Position numbers and translations under genes: made by a program
Part shown: positions 37,201-49,476 of the stretch, one piece after another
Layout of the letters: every line of letters starts with the position of its first letter
How positions within the stretch are numbered: position 1 is the stretch's first letter
Notes under the pieces: generated by a model
Databases searched by the model: none
Seen by the model: only the letters and a program-made list of their open reading frames with translations
What the model was told of the DNA's origin: nothing
NCBI GenBank assembly: GCA_963070105.1
Contig: OY718807.1
Span: forward strand, 1,796,001 to 1,860,000
DNA: 64,000 nt
Direction of reading: 5' to 3'
Source of the DNA: Litomosoides sigmodontis
Lineage: Eukaryota > Nematoda > Chromadorea > Rhabditida > Onchocercidae

Positions 37201-40200
37201 TCAACATAAAACCCTTCCTCACAAAATCTTCAATACAAATTGTACGAGGTATATTTAAATGAAGATCGGAAAAGTAAATACGTACTGTATCAATGATGTT
37301 ATTTAAAGATACACCAATATACTCCATCTCGCGTTTCAATCTTTCTGCAGCTGCTTCTTTCCTAAGAATGATCGTAATAACAATGTTGACTAATAAAAAG
37401 CATTGAGTGCTTGCACGCTTTTTTTAATTTCTCCCCTTACTTCTTATGCATTTTTTCTTTTGAAAAAAAAAGCTGCTCCGTAAAAAATTACTTCTTGTCT
37501 TCAGCAGCTTTGCGCTTCAGTTGTTCAGCAAGTACATCCAACACTTCGGAGAATTTTCGGATTAGCATAGCCTGCTGACAATTTGGACAAAACCAATCAT
37601 CATCTGGCACGTACCATAATATCGGATGTAAACACCAGGTATGCCAAGCTTCATCACATAAGTCGCATAACAGCAACTAGAAGTAAGGAGTCTAGGAATC
37701 TAGGATATCACTAATTTGCCTTTCAGCAACCGGTAGCAAATTATCAATGAATCACGAGAAGGAATTTATGATGCTATCATCATCGATCCCTTATTCTCTC
37801 AGACAATTCTTTAGCAATATTGTCTTGCCTACATTAACATTTTTAGAACATTCTACCACGTTCCGGTTCTGCTAGCAAACAATCGACTTCTAAGATATTT
37901 TAGTTCAATAACACTTCAAATCCATAAACGTAAAACAAAAACATTACCACTTCTGGATTTGAACTTTTACTACATTTCATGCAAAGCGTTTCTTCCGTAG
38001 CTCTTTTTCGCTCTTTCTTGGATTTCTTTTCTTGACCATCATCACTATCTTCATCTTCCTCTGACTCTACTATTTCAAATGGATCTTTTTCCACAGCCAA
38101 TTTCCTGCCCCGGCGACGTCTTGAGCTATAACTGATGGTACGTTAATGCCCCATATGACTATAATGACATAATGTGTTAGTCTAAATAAAATTACTTCTG
38201 GCTCTTCTTTTTTAGTTCGGAAAGAGGCATGAAGTCGTCGTCGGAAGAGGTTGATGTATCTGCTAATATAAAATCATCGGCATCATTATCATACTTTTCA
38301 TTTTCATCATTATCTTCGCTATCATCCTGATCATCCTGAAATATAAGCTCGATAATTCCTACACAATCCTCCTAAAAACTTTCTTCGAAAATTAACTGAC
38401 ATTTTTGTCAAGAATTTTCAGTTGTTTTGTATTTTCAATTTCAATTTGTTTCTTATTCTGTTGATTTTTCCTTTTGCCACTCTGAGGTTTCAGCGGAGCA
38501 GTTAATTCCTTCAACTGATTTATTGCAGCACTGCGAGCACTTCTGCGCGGTAGTACACGACGATCGAGCTGAAAATGAAGATTATTAAAATTTAAATTCA
38601 TATGGAAACGAAATTCAACACAATATAGAATTGCATTTCCGTAATTTCAAAATAATATATCCATCAAAATAACGGAAATGACTTACGAATGGTTTTACTT
38701 CGTCTGGAATATCTTCTGTAATTTCTACTGGTGGCGCACTATTTTCTTTTTTCGACTCTTCTTCGACAGCTACCTTTTTTCTCATTTGGCCCGGTTTCAT
38801 GATTTTTTTCTGTTATTAATAGAAAATATAATGTATATCATACACGAAATAACTAGCAGGAAATGAAAGCGCTTTATGTACCTTGATTGCAGACTCGTCT
38901 TGATAAGTATCCAGCAAAGCACCTCTTTTTGTTGTAAATGCGGATGTAATATTAAACTGCTCATCTGTCTCAACTGCAGCCAAAGTTGGTGACGAATCTA
39001 AGAAGTTTATATTCAAAACGAGATTTATATTGAAAAAGTACAATGAGAATTATCATTTAGATCCCAAACTCCAAGAATCCCAATCTCTTCAGCGTCAAAC
39101 AATGAGTGAGATTCCAATAACACAACCGCTTCGACATTTCGTTGATACCGCTTATTAATTTGGAATATACATTTCTGCAAAAAGTTTATAGCGGGAAACT
39201 AACAAACCTTCGTGCTGTTTTAGCAGATTTGATAAATATTTTGAAGCAAGTTTACTCTTTAATTCCATAACCAAATTTTCCAGTTCTTCTTTACACCTTA
39301 AAAATCCCGTAAATATTCAATTAAATTTCGAAAAGGTTTACTTTACAATTGAAGAAATCAAAACCTTGGAAATAAAAAAATGCTGTGTACTACTCTCCAA
39401 ATTAACGGGAACGATAAATGAAATATTTTTGCTAAAAACGATTACTAACGCTTATGAAAAAGCTTTCTCTTGCAGTTTCATAACTACTACAGGATCTTCA
39501 ATTTAGGAAATGCTAATGATTTTGAATGTATTCGTCAAATACCAATAAATGAAAAGCGAAATTCAGAGATGCATTAACAGCAATAAACTCAAAGTCAAAC
39601 AAGCTAACTTCGCAACAAGATTCCATGAACCACCCGAATGATCATCCTGTTCGGCGGAATATATACGAATAACTAAATCCGCATCCTGCTGATACAAGTA
39701 AGCCAGACCTTCTTTGTCATAACCGATAGGTAAAAGCCGTAAATCGCTTGCTGCACAAGAATTTAACAGCTGGAAAAGAGAATGTTGATTAAAAGCGTTA
39801 CGTCATGAAATGTTAAAATTGGAGCAAATACTTCAGCTTATAACAGCGTATCTGTTCTTTATTATGACTTAGACTATTTAAGTACTTATTACCTTTTCTA
39901 TATAGTGTTGTATGAACTAATATATAACTTACATTTTCTTTGAATTTAACATTGAAATCAAATTGACTTTCGCATAAAGCTTTCAGAATTGCAAGCTTAG
40001 TGCCCGCACTTGTGTGCAAATAGCCGTATCGCTCCAGCTGCAGGTACTCGGTTTCCAAGGAAGGAACAAGAGAACAGAATTTCAGAAGATATTTCTCCCA
40101 AACTTCCACTCTTGCTGACTTAAATGTTAACTTTCGCATCAACGTTAAATGTAAATCGATCAAATCCCGATCAACTAAAAATTAGAAAATATTATAACAT

Positions 40201-40924
40201 AACAACGCAAAAGATGCTAATTACGCAAGCGCCAACATGATTTTATGAATATAATGTGAAAACAACAATTATATTTAATGTTGCGACCCTTTACCAGAGT
40301 ACTGTTAGTTCTTCACATTAATGCAAAGAAATAATAACCTTTGCCTGTGACGTGAAAACTAGTAAACATGTTTTCCATTTTGGAGAAGCACTGAGGTTTT
40401 AAACCCAGGAAGACAGCGAATTTGTTGAAGAAACTGCAAATAACTGCAAAGGAAGGATCGCTGTAAAGCTTTTGTATTGCATGCTGAAGTATTTGAACAT
40501 CCAGCTCCGGTTTAGGCGATTCGAACTTGCCACACTGGAAATAATATATTCTGCATTTTCACAAATAAAACAAAGCTGTTCAAATTTCATTAACAGCTTC
40601 AAGTTTGATGCAAATTGTTCTTTCACTTTACCAAGTATTGAAAACATATCGTACATTTTCGATATCTTATGTGTAAAATCTCCGCATTGCCTCCGAAAAC
40701 AGCTTAATACTAGTTTTTTATTATCCGGTAATGCATCTAGTTACATCATCTACGTATCGATTAGCACTCGCAAATAGTGAATAGAAAAAACAAACTTCAT
40801 CATTCGCAACAGCTTCCTTTGAATTTTTTTCAGGTTCCTCATCAGTACCGAAACAATCACTTAGTTTGCGCTCAACCAAAATTTCGGGTCCATTGCCCAA
40901 ATCAGTTTCTTCACATCCATCCAT
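34298..40924 (-). CDS. RSF1: RSF1-like chromatin remodelling and spacing factor (PHD finger)
   Basis: Homologue of RSF1, the histone-binding partner of the ISWI ATPase in the nucleosome-spacing RSF complex; nuclear. Twenty-three exons, first 40924-40796, then 40534-40339, 40174-39933, 39769-39609, 39296-39208, 38997-38882, 38809-38687, 38568-38401, 38335-38196, 38125-37948, 37676-37492, 37361-37286, 37017-36929, 36852-36741, 36589-36541, 36452-36332, 36120-36007, 35886-35815, 35707-35555, 35409-35239, 35124-34987, 34768-34548, 34455-34298, sum to exactly 1066 codons plus stop. The N-terminal WHIM/DDT-like part matches RSF1 ([53 protein letters not shown]). The PHD finger is at about 505-545 (CMKC, CDLC, HTWC, WFCPNC), followed by [10 protein letters not shown] and [12 protein letters not shown], both in human RSF1. 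The tail is acidic and Ser/Arg-rich, with a long Glu run. Identity is very secure. Confidence 0.93.
34683..34745 (-). repeat. Coding CTT/CTC trinucleotide tract (poly-Glu)
   Basis: A run of CTC/CTT triplets on the plus strand is read on the minus strand as GAG/GAA codons, encoding the poly-glutamate stretch of the RSF1-like protein. It is expected to be length-variable between individuals or species. Confidence 0.85.
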
Positions 40925-42478
40925 TTTTGGTATTCAGTGGATAGTTTTCATTTTTCTTCTGACATTTCTCACTACGATTAAATCATTTATGAAGTTTTAC
41001 CCACTCTGAAATACTTCGTGTTAATAGCGAAGACATTACCAGAATTCGCAAACAGAAAGCATTTATGCCGACCAAAAGCCAACAATGTAAATGTGACAAA
41101 AAATGGGAAGGTAAACAATAGAAACATATCACATACTCATAAGTTAGCTAGTGCTATCAAATGGTAGAAAGACGACTTGCGATATGACAGTCATAATGCG
41201 CATTTTCAGATGCATTTAATACTTTCATATGAAATATACTGTGACGTTATCCAAAAACTTCTTATGACAATTAACCGGCATACATAGATCAACTTACATT
41301 AATTACATTCAGAATTTGATTTCAAATGCGATGAATGAAATTCACTGCAAACTTCAACGGACATTTTGGCGAAGAAACAGCTAACGATAACATAACTAAC
41401 AGATAAAAATGTAGATAGGAAAAATAGGTTAAATGACGCAATTATCCATACTTCACCAGCCTTGTTGCTGATTTGTCACTTACAAAAAATCTCCAAGAAT
41501 AATGATTACTATTCATTAAAATACCGAGTGGGCTTTTTAAACCCACTCAGCATTTTAATGAACAATAATTAACACGTAATACGAAACAGAAACATGGCAA
41601 AATACAGAATTTTCGGATGCGCTAAATGATAAAAGGTCTTGAAACACACTTTAACAGGCTATTCCGGTACAGGACAGCTCTATGGAAACTAAATCAGGCC
41701 AAACCGGCATGAACACAAAAAGTCGCGTGACTAAGTGCAAATGGCCACAATGAATGTAAACAATAATTCGCAACAGCGACCCATTGCGTCTATGAAATAG
41801 TGAAGCGGTCGAGGAGCTCGATGAGATATAGCGGAGTGGTAGAAATAGTGCAGGTTAGAGATTGATAATGGTGCAGTGAATGCGTGGTGAAGAAATTATC
41901 AGGGATAGTATCTGTTAGCCATTACGCTTCTGAATTGGGAAATTTAGAATTTATCGAGGAGTACGTGAGAATAGCGTTATGATGAAGGAGAGTGCAGAGA
42001 GTAATAAGATTGTTGAAAAGAAGCATTAAATTAGGAGAGTGAAAAGTGTATGAGACTCTTGGCATAATTCATTTTCGTAATTCATTTTCTGCATGTGTGT
42101 GGAACCTATTTAACGCAGCAAATGATTTCAAGGATTGTGGATAGGAGGATCGTTTGTATGTTAGGGTAGGCATTTGCCTCATTTCCCTTCCTACCTGTTA
42201 AATAACCACGTATTCTATCGTGTTCAAGTTATGAGATTATCATCAGTAAGTTCTTGAGAAATTAACATCGTACCTTTTGCCGTATTTATTTGATGTCATT
42301 CTGATTTCGAATAGCTGATTTTGCTACCCGACGTCACGCGAAATGCGCTTGAAAAGTTCTTCAATGTAAAAGATCACCTGAAGATGACTTTAGTTCGATG
42401 CGTACAATTAACTGTGTGACGTTCAAGCTGTTCGACTTCATGTTCACGTTTACTAGAATAAAGTGAATTACTGCCACT
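40925..42478. other. Divergent intergenic region with a hairpin
   Basis: It separates the divergent starts of the RSF1-like gene and the methyltransferase gene, so it probably contains both promoters. No exon recognised. It contains the inverted repeat at 41501-41570. A possible acceptor TTTACTAG ends at 42456, 23 bases before the methyltransferase ATG. Confidence 0.55.
41501..41570. repeat. Compact inverted repeat (hairpin)
   Basis: Arms 41501-41532 and 41542-41570 pair almost fully: CATTAAAATACCGAGTGGG faces CCCACTCAGCATTTTAATG, with one or two internal mismatches and a loop of about 9 bases (CTTTTTAAA). The stem is about 28-30 bp, a size compatible with a small hairpin RNA, or with the end-pair of a tiny inverted-repeat element. 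Confidence 0.8.
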
Positions 42479-44562
42479 ATGTCATCCATCGCAAGAATTA
42501 TTCGAGTAATTCGCCACAAGGTAATATGCCTCTAACGTTGTCTTTGATGATGAAAATTTGTATGACTTCATAATATGAAGGTGGCGTAAGGTATTTGAAT
42601 TGCTATTTTGTGTTTTCAGTTGGATTTCTATTTTAAATAATGTCAAATTATAAATAGCAGCGGCAATACTGTTCTGTCGTGGTGTCATGTGATATGATGA
42701 AACCTACAGACGTGTAATGTGATGTGTATATCAAATACCTGTTTGGTTAAAATTTTTGCTAATCATAGGTGGAAAAAATGGAATAGAAAGAAGTTGCATG
42801 AATTGGGTGTTCTTAATTGGTTGCTTGCTCTTAATAGATTTGAGCATTTTCAAACAAAATATTTGAGCATAAGTTTACTTCAATGTGCAGTTTTTACCTT
42901 TGCAGTTAGCAACTCCGAATGATGCAGCAGATGGGTTGTATATGTCGGGATTGTTGGCTTGTAAATCACCGTTTCTGATGAATGCTGTTGTTGAGGCATT
43001 AAATATATCACCTGATGACGAAGTCCTAGAACTTGGGATTGGATTAGGCGATGGTTTGTTTCAATGCTGAATTTCTGTTTTGTTCCTTTCTAAAATGAGT
43101 AAAAGGGAAATATTTTTTGCTTGCTATTTTTGTGTATCATAATATATTATGTTCCACCGTTCATTCGAGTAATAAAAATCCAAGGAACTTTTGAATGGAG
43201 ACATCAGATAATTATCAATCAATTCTGATGGCGTGCTTCGAAATATTCTAATATATAGGATGAGTTCAGGCGTGCTGCGCTCCTACAGGCGCATAAGAGA
43301 AGGCAAAGGAACAATATACAGTGTGGATAGATGGAATTCATTATTTGAATCTGTTCGAGGACGTTTTCCAAAGAGTGCATTAGAAGATAAACGGATTGTT
43401 TTTAATGAAGTAAGTCTTTCTTGATTTTTGATTATAAGCGTAATGATTTTTGAATATAAACGTATTTCCACGTATTGCAGTCACTCGCGTAACCCGTATT
43501 TTATTTATGATTTAAATGCATATCTCTTTGCTGCATTTAGGTATCCGATGCGAAACTTTTACCATTCAACAATGAATTTTTCGACAAAATATTTCACGTT
43601 CATTCGGCGTATTTTTGGGCACCTGATTTACCAGCAACGCTAGCTGAGATAATTAGGGTGCTGAAACCTGGTGGTGTCTTCCTTTGTGGCATGCACTTGC
43701 AAAAGTTTGTTTCTGCTATTTGGTTAATAAGTGAAATCATGGAAATTAGTAATCCAGTTTTTGGTATACATAATTTATGTAAAAGCAATTTACGCTTTGA
43801 TTTTAGGTTACAGTTGTTGGAGAAAGGGAAGTTGATAAGGCGACGGCAGTTTGACCCATCTCGATATCTTTTCGAGCTAGAGCCTGCTGGATTTGCAGAT
43901 GTTAGAGTAAGAGTTACTTAAGAAAAGTTTGCCGCCATTATGCTGGCTTCTGCTGAGTTTGAAAAAAAATTCTGCATAAGAACCTGAAGAATAGATTGCA
44001 TTCTAAGTAAGCAAGGATTATTATGCGTTAGATAGAGAACTTTTCATGCTTGAGCTTTCACTACAGCATTCAACTTCGCTAAGAATGATGTTTTAGGTAT
44101 TTAGGGACTTTTTTTTTTTAAAATCAATCTTTTAGTTTGTAATAGCTCTATTTCATTATTGCTAAGTTTTAAAATATGAGTTTTTGATGCCTGAATAGCA
44201 ATTTGGAAATCAAATATGTCTTATCCAAAGTTTCTATTATTCAAGTACAAAAAATTTTACGAATATTTAACTTAATGAATAGCTATTTGTTGCAGATGGA
44301 GTATACCAAGGGAAGGACAAACAAAGAATATCAGTTGATATTCGCCAAAAAACCATTAGAAATGAGAGAATTGCGTGATCCGAATGAAGTCGCTGCTTTC
44401 CTAGAGGAAAAACTAATGAAGGAATACGTTATTGAGCGTAGTATCGATGATGGTCATTCACTAATGGATATTCAACATGAATTCTTGCATGACAAAACCT
44501 ACGATGACACGAATTTATTAGAAGGAAGTAATTCTGATTGCATGACGAATTCTAAGCAGTAA
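42479..44562 (+). CDS. SAM-dependent class I methyltransferase
   Basis: Predicted methyltransferase of 286 residues. Exons: 42479-42520, 42906-43053, 43270-43409, 43541-43704, 43807-43906, 44296-44562; phases agree. Motif I is LELGIGLGDGV, followed by an acidic-ended strand GTIYSVDRW. Then come VSDAKLLPFNNEFFDKIFHVHSAYFW-type motif II/post-II residues and LAEIIRVLKPGGVFLCGMHL (motif III), the usual Methyltransf_11 layout. The first 14 residues (MSSIARIIRVIRHK) are basic and could be a mitochondrial presequence; that is inference. The last exon adds an 88-residue acidic tail that does not resemble the catalytic fold. The substrate cannot be told from sequence. It is the first of five plus-strand genes in a row. 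The first-exon join relies on matching phase and a good GTAATA donor. Confidence 0.85.
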
Positions 44563-45201
44563 GGTCTACATAATTGTTGCTCAACTAAGTTGGATTTCCA
44601 AATTCTGCAAAATTAATTTGAATTTGGAGATAGGTATTTTCAAAAATTCTTGTTCCTTATTTGTTTTTATTAAATGAGCTATCTTAAACTCGTGATGAAA
44701 GATGTATTTCTGAACTATTAACACTGCATTGCCTCAATAAATTTTAAATGCATTTTGGAATATTTAACGCGATTTGAAGCATCCGTTTCTGCATATTCTC
44801 AAATTCACCTTTACCATTTCTTATTGTATAGCTTGTCGTGTAGCTGCATACCACTCTGTTATCCGACATAGTTAATTGTTTAAAAGTTTAGAGTGTCTTT
44901 TATCATAACATAAATGATTTTTTTATGTGTTGAAAATACGGATTTTGGTGTTAATAAGGATAATTCTCAATAAAATTTAGTATTTGGAAATTCAACTGTC
45001 TTATGGTTCTCTGTCTTCCATTATATTTTGCATTTTTCGTGTTCTTATCCGACAGGTAAATTAAGGTTTTCCAGCGAATAAATAACTCGGTGGTATAAAT
45101 ACCTATAGTAATAAGACTTGAGGTGCTTTTCGGAGCACAGCCGAACTGAAACTGTCTAAAATCCTATTTTTTTTATTATGTTTTTCAGTTATTCATACCT
45201 A
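44563..45201. other. Intergenic region, methyltransferase to MetRS
   Basis: 639 bases with no exon. The methyltransferase 3' UTR should lie here: AATAAA occurs at 44737. The region ends with a strong acceptor just before the MetRS start. Confidence 0.5.
45181..45188 (+). promoter_or_regulatory. Candidate trans-splice acceptor of MetRS
   Basis: TTTTTCAG ends at 45188, 13 bases before the ATG at 45202. No upstream exon in a fitting phase was seen. In nematodes such a site is typical for addition of a spliced leader. Transcript data would be needed to prove it. Confidence 0.5.
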
Positions 45202-48200
45202 ATGGTTGGTAATATCAAAGCGTTACGTGCTGTGGAAGGAATTTTGATAACTCTAAAGAGACTGAAGCACTTTATAACTACTCCAATATTTTACGCTAAT
45301 GGATGTTAGTTGTTTATTGCTAAGTATTCATGCAATCGCTTTGTTTTTTTCACCAACACCTATTATTTTTAATAATTTTTATAGCCCCTCATATTGGACA
45401 TCTTTATACTGCTCTCTTAGCAGATGCATCAAATCGTTGGAAACTGTTGAGGAGTGGTGTTACTGACTCGGATGATTTCTTATTCACGACGGGAACTGAT
45501 GAGCATGGCTTAAAGGTGAATTTGAAATTAATTCGATTAAAATGACTGCAGTGAAATAACAGGGTATTTTTAGATGCCTTTAATCTTTTTATTGTGTTTC
45601 GAAAATGTCTTTTACAATTTGTGATCTCTTCAAAAATTTGTAGGTTTCTGAATGCCCTAAATAAGCATTATTTTTTTCGATACTCCTTCGATAATGAGGT
45701 CTCTTCATGATTCTTTTATCTAATTTTAGATCCAGCAAACTGCTGCAAAAACGAATCAAGACCCGCAAAGTTATTGCAATAATATCAGCAATAAATTCAA
45801 AGATCTATTTTGCTCCTTCGGTGTACAACCAAGCGATTTTATTAGGACCACTGAAACACGGCATAAAGAAGTTGTTAAGCGTGTTTGGGTAAGAGGTTGT
45901 CAACTTTTCCAGTTTTTTTCATGGTTAGGCACTATTTTATTGGTAATGATTGTAAGATTTGTTAACGATGAAGACACATATCGAGTATAACTGTCTTGGA
46001 AGAGAATGTCTGAAGTGATCTCAGGAAAAGTAATAGGAATTATTAGAATAGAGGTTGTGCTTATCCCACAAATTTTCGGTAGAGCAAAAAATTGTCGGCA
46101 AGGTGTGATTTAGGCAGAACTGGATGAAAGAGGACAAATACAAAGAGGCAAGCATGAAGGCTGGTACTCAACCACTGATGAATGCTTTTATTCCATCGAT
46201 GAAGTGGAAAAATTGAACGGACAACCTTCCATGGTTTGGTTTAGTTTTGTTTTGCTTTCAGATTAAAATAAATGGATATGTTCATTGTGAGTAGCTGTGA
46301 TTGATAAATGTGTTTGGCCAAGTGGTTCAATATTCCCTTTTCTTTTATTCCGAATCCATTTTTATAACGACTGTGTCTTGTTCACTTTTTTCATTGACTT
46401 TTTGCAATTCAGTTTTTATGATTAATAGAAAGATTTCAGGTTAGTAAAATCACGGGATCGGTTGTAGAATGGGTACAAGAGGAAAATTATGTATTCCCTT
46501 TGTTCGAATATCTTGATACAGTGCGACAGTGGCTCACCAATTGTGGTGAGTTTAAAAGTTTGCTGATCAGTTTCGAAATTTCACTTTTATTTGAATGATT
46601 TTTTATATGTATTTGCTGCTTTTATTTTTTCATCGTTTAACTTTTTTGAAATAGGTAGATACAATATATATGCTTTAGTAATGAGTTTATAATTATGATG
46701 AGCTAGAGCTTATGAGTACTCTTTTGTTTTAATTATCTTCATAAATAATCTGCGGGGACAAAGTTATGCTTTACACCCAGTTTTCGTCTTAGTATTATTT
46801 TAGTTTTCAGATGTTATACGCCCCAAGACTTATTTTCCGGAAGCACTTCAACAAGCGAATATAAAAGGGAATCTTTCATTATCAAGAGATAGGAAGCGAG
46901 TCAGTTGGGGTATTACAGTGCCAAATGATGGAAGTCAAACGGTTAGTATTAATTTATTGGAATGTGTAGGAAACTATTTTTATTTTAACCGCTATTTGTT
47001 ATCCTCACAGCATGCCTTATGTTCGTCCCATTTTGAAAATAAGTACACTTTTATCCCGGATTTGAATATTGGCAGTTTATATTTCGTTGCAGATATATGT
47101 TTGGTTTGATGCATTGATAAATTATTTAACAGTGAGTGGTATTTTCTCTGACAAGAAAACATCAAGTTGGCCACCAACATGTCAAATTGTTGGTAAAGAT
47201 ATTTTAAGGTAATGCTTTAACTCTTTTTTCGGTTGAGTTAGTGATTTAATTTGTCTAATATAGAAATAGGAAGTTGTGCTTTGTGTCAGTTGATATTTCA
47301 TTTGATTCTCAGGTAGAGCCCTAGGTGGTAGCAAAGTTATTATTAAATAGTGAGAGCGACCCGCAATGAACCTTTCGAAATTCTAGTAGCGTGCAGGTGC
47401 AGTCGCTGTTACCAGTAGTTATCGCTTTGAAGGAACTAGGACAAGCTTTGTGTAAAATTACATTTTAGTATGCTTTGTTTTGAATTTTTTCTACATATAA
47501 TTCATTAAATATTATAATTTTTTTTGCAATATTAAGACATTGAAAAGATTTCATGCAGTTATTTGGCCAGCATTTTTGCTTGCACTCGATCTCCCGCTTC
47601 CGAAACGCATATTTGTTCACGGTCACTGGCTTGTTAATGGAGCTAAGGTCTCCTTTTATTCACTTGTAACACATTCACCGTGCAGTAAAATATTCATGTG
47701 AAATGTCCACCTATTCTGCAGTGACTTATCGATGAGGAAAAATTCTTTCTATCAACTAATTTTTATTCATTTATTTCAAATTATTCTTCTAGATGTCAAA
47801 AAGTGTTGGGAACGTCGTTGATCCATTTATTGCTGCAAAGGTGTTGTCTGAGGAGGGATTGAGATATTTCTTGCTTCGACAAGGAACTCCACAAAGTGAT
47901 GCAAGTCAGTTCTTTCTCATGGCAAATTTTTTGAATTAATAGGAAGATTCAATAGTTTCTATTGAATTTTATTTGGGTCTTTTGCTCTACTTATTCATAA
48001 GTTGTTCCTTAACTCATGAAAATTTCTTTGAAAATGGGGACATGTTTTTTTTATTGAAAGCATTGTAGATTTCAATATGGCGGAAGCTATCAATGTCATC
48101 AATGCGGATCTCGTAAATAATGTTGCGAATTTGCTACAACGCTCAGTGGTCAAAAAACTTAATCCGTCTCAAACATATCCTATATTTTATCCGGATTCAT

Positions 48201-49192
48201 TTCGTAATGGTTTGCTAGAATTGGGTGAACCACTAGTAAAATCAATTAACGAATTAGCAGGTATTGTCTTTGGTCGGGTTTTTTCTACCACGTACACAGC
48301 AATCAGCAGCTGTTGTTAAACTCACTGTTCATAAATGATCAATAATAGGCTCTTTTGATTTTCATGTTATCAAAAGATAAATGTGTAAGCATGTGTGTAT
48401 CTTTATATCTTTATTTTATTTAAAAAACCATAAAACATATGTGGATAAGGCGTAAGAAGCCATATTATAGGACTGTACGAGGAACAGTTTGATGAATTAA
48501 TGATTTATAAAGCTCTTGAACTTCTTATGGATGTTGCGCGGCAAGCAAATGGTTTTTTCCAATCCTGTGAACCATGGAAAGAACTGGACGATCGAAAGGT
48601 TGCTTGTTTTAATTCTAGATATCTACCATAGTATTCATTAACAGCAACTTTTTTAGCATTTAAGGTCTAATGACTTGTTCAAAGTATTGTTTCATTTCCC
48701 TTTCCAGGTATCTTCTTTGCTGTATATCTGTTATGAAGTGTTGCGCATTTGTGGAATTTTATTACAGCCAGTTGTACCTCACTATGCAGATCGTCTGCTA
48801 AATAGGTTAGTTTTTTTTCTGATTTGTCTCACTGCTTAAGATTTTGACCGATCTATGTTGCATAAATTGTGTTTTTTAATTTTTCTGGCCTAACGGATCA
48901 TTTGAAGTGAAACGGTGCAACATCAGTTTTATTGGTCATGCATTTTCAGATGTGCTGTTTTCCTCAAATGTTTTTTTCCTTGGTAACAATGCCTTGCGCT
49001 ACTTTGAATTTCCTGTTGCTTCGATCTATGCTTTTCACACCTATTTTTCTGATTTCCTTTTTCAGGCTGGGAATGAAAAAAAATGAACGAGGTTTGGATA
49101 ACGTTAAGTTTGTAAAAGATTCGGAATATTTCGGAAGACCGCTAGGTGAACACAGTGGTCCGCTTATGGACCGAATTGTGTGCAACGCTTAA
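45202..49192 (+). CDS. MARS2: Methionyl-tRNA synthetase, mitochondrial type
   Basis: Charges tRNA-Met, predicted in mitochondria. Thirteen exons (45202-45304, 45385-45515, 45730-45888, 46114-46233, 46440-46545, 46811-46941, 47093-47208, 47548-47647, 47793-47904, 48069-48260, 48471-48598, 48708-48805, 49066-49192) close in frame to 540 residues. Class I signatures are both present: HIGH box in NGSPHIGHLY (37-40) and KMSKS at 322-326 followed by VGNVVDP. Other MetRS blocks are [53 protein letters not shown] and RIFVHGHW. About 24 residues precede the catalytic fold, suiting a targeting peptide. There is no zinc-knuckle insertion or C-terminal tRNA-binding domain, as in mitochondrial MetRS. The exon 8 acceptor (TTGAAAAG) is unusual but is required by phase and by the conserved ILRFHA block. 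Confidence 0.94.
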
Positions 49193-49476
49193 TTGGATAG
49201 TTGGATCGATATGCTTTCATGATATTCGTATAGCCTTTATTCGTATTGTAATTAATCGATCAGTAAAAGCTTGCTTGATTCATTTCAGTGTACTCAGTTT
49301 CAAAGTTTTTTAAATCGCTAATGGTATTTCTTTGTGTTATGTTCCTAACAAACCGCTTGATTTTTTGTTTAAAGCGATCTTTAATACGTTCCTATGGAGT
49401 TACGATGTTGATTTTTGCAATGATTTTACTGGTCCAGAATAATTCAGCTTCGGTTCCTAGTCTTTCGGCTTAAATC
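49193..49476. other. 284-base spacer between MetRS and Ku80
   Basis: A short gap between the MetRS stop and the Ku80 ATG, with no exon. A GTTCCTAG acceptor ends about 17 bases before the Ku80 ATG. Such spacing is compatible with an operon. Confidence 0.4.
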
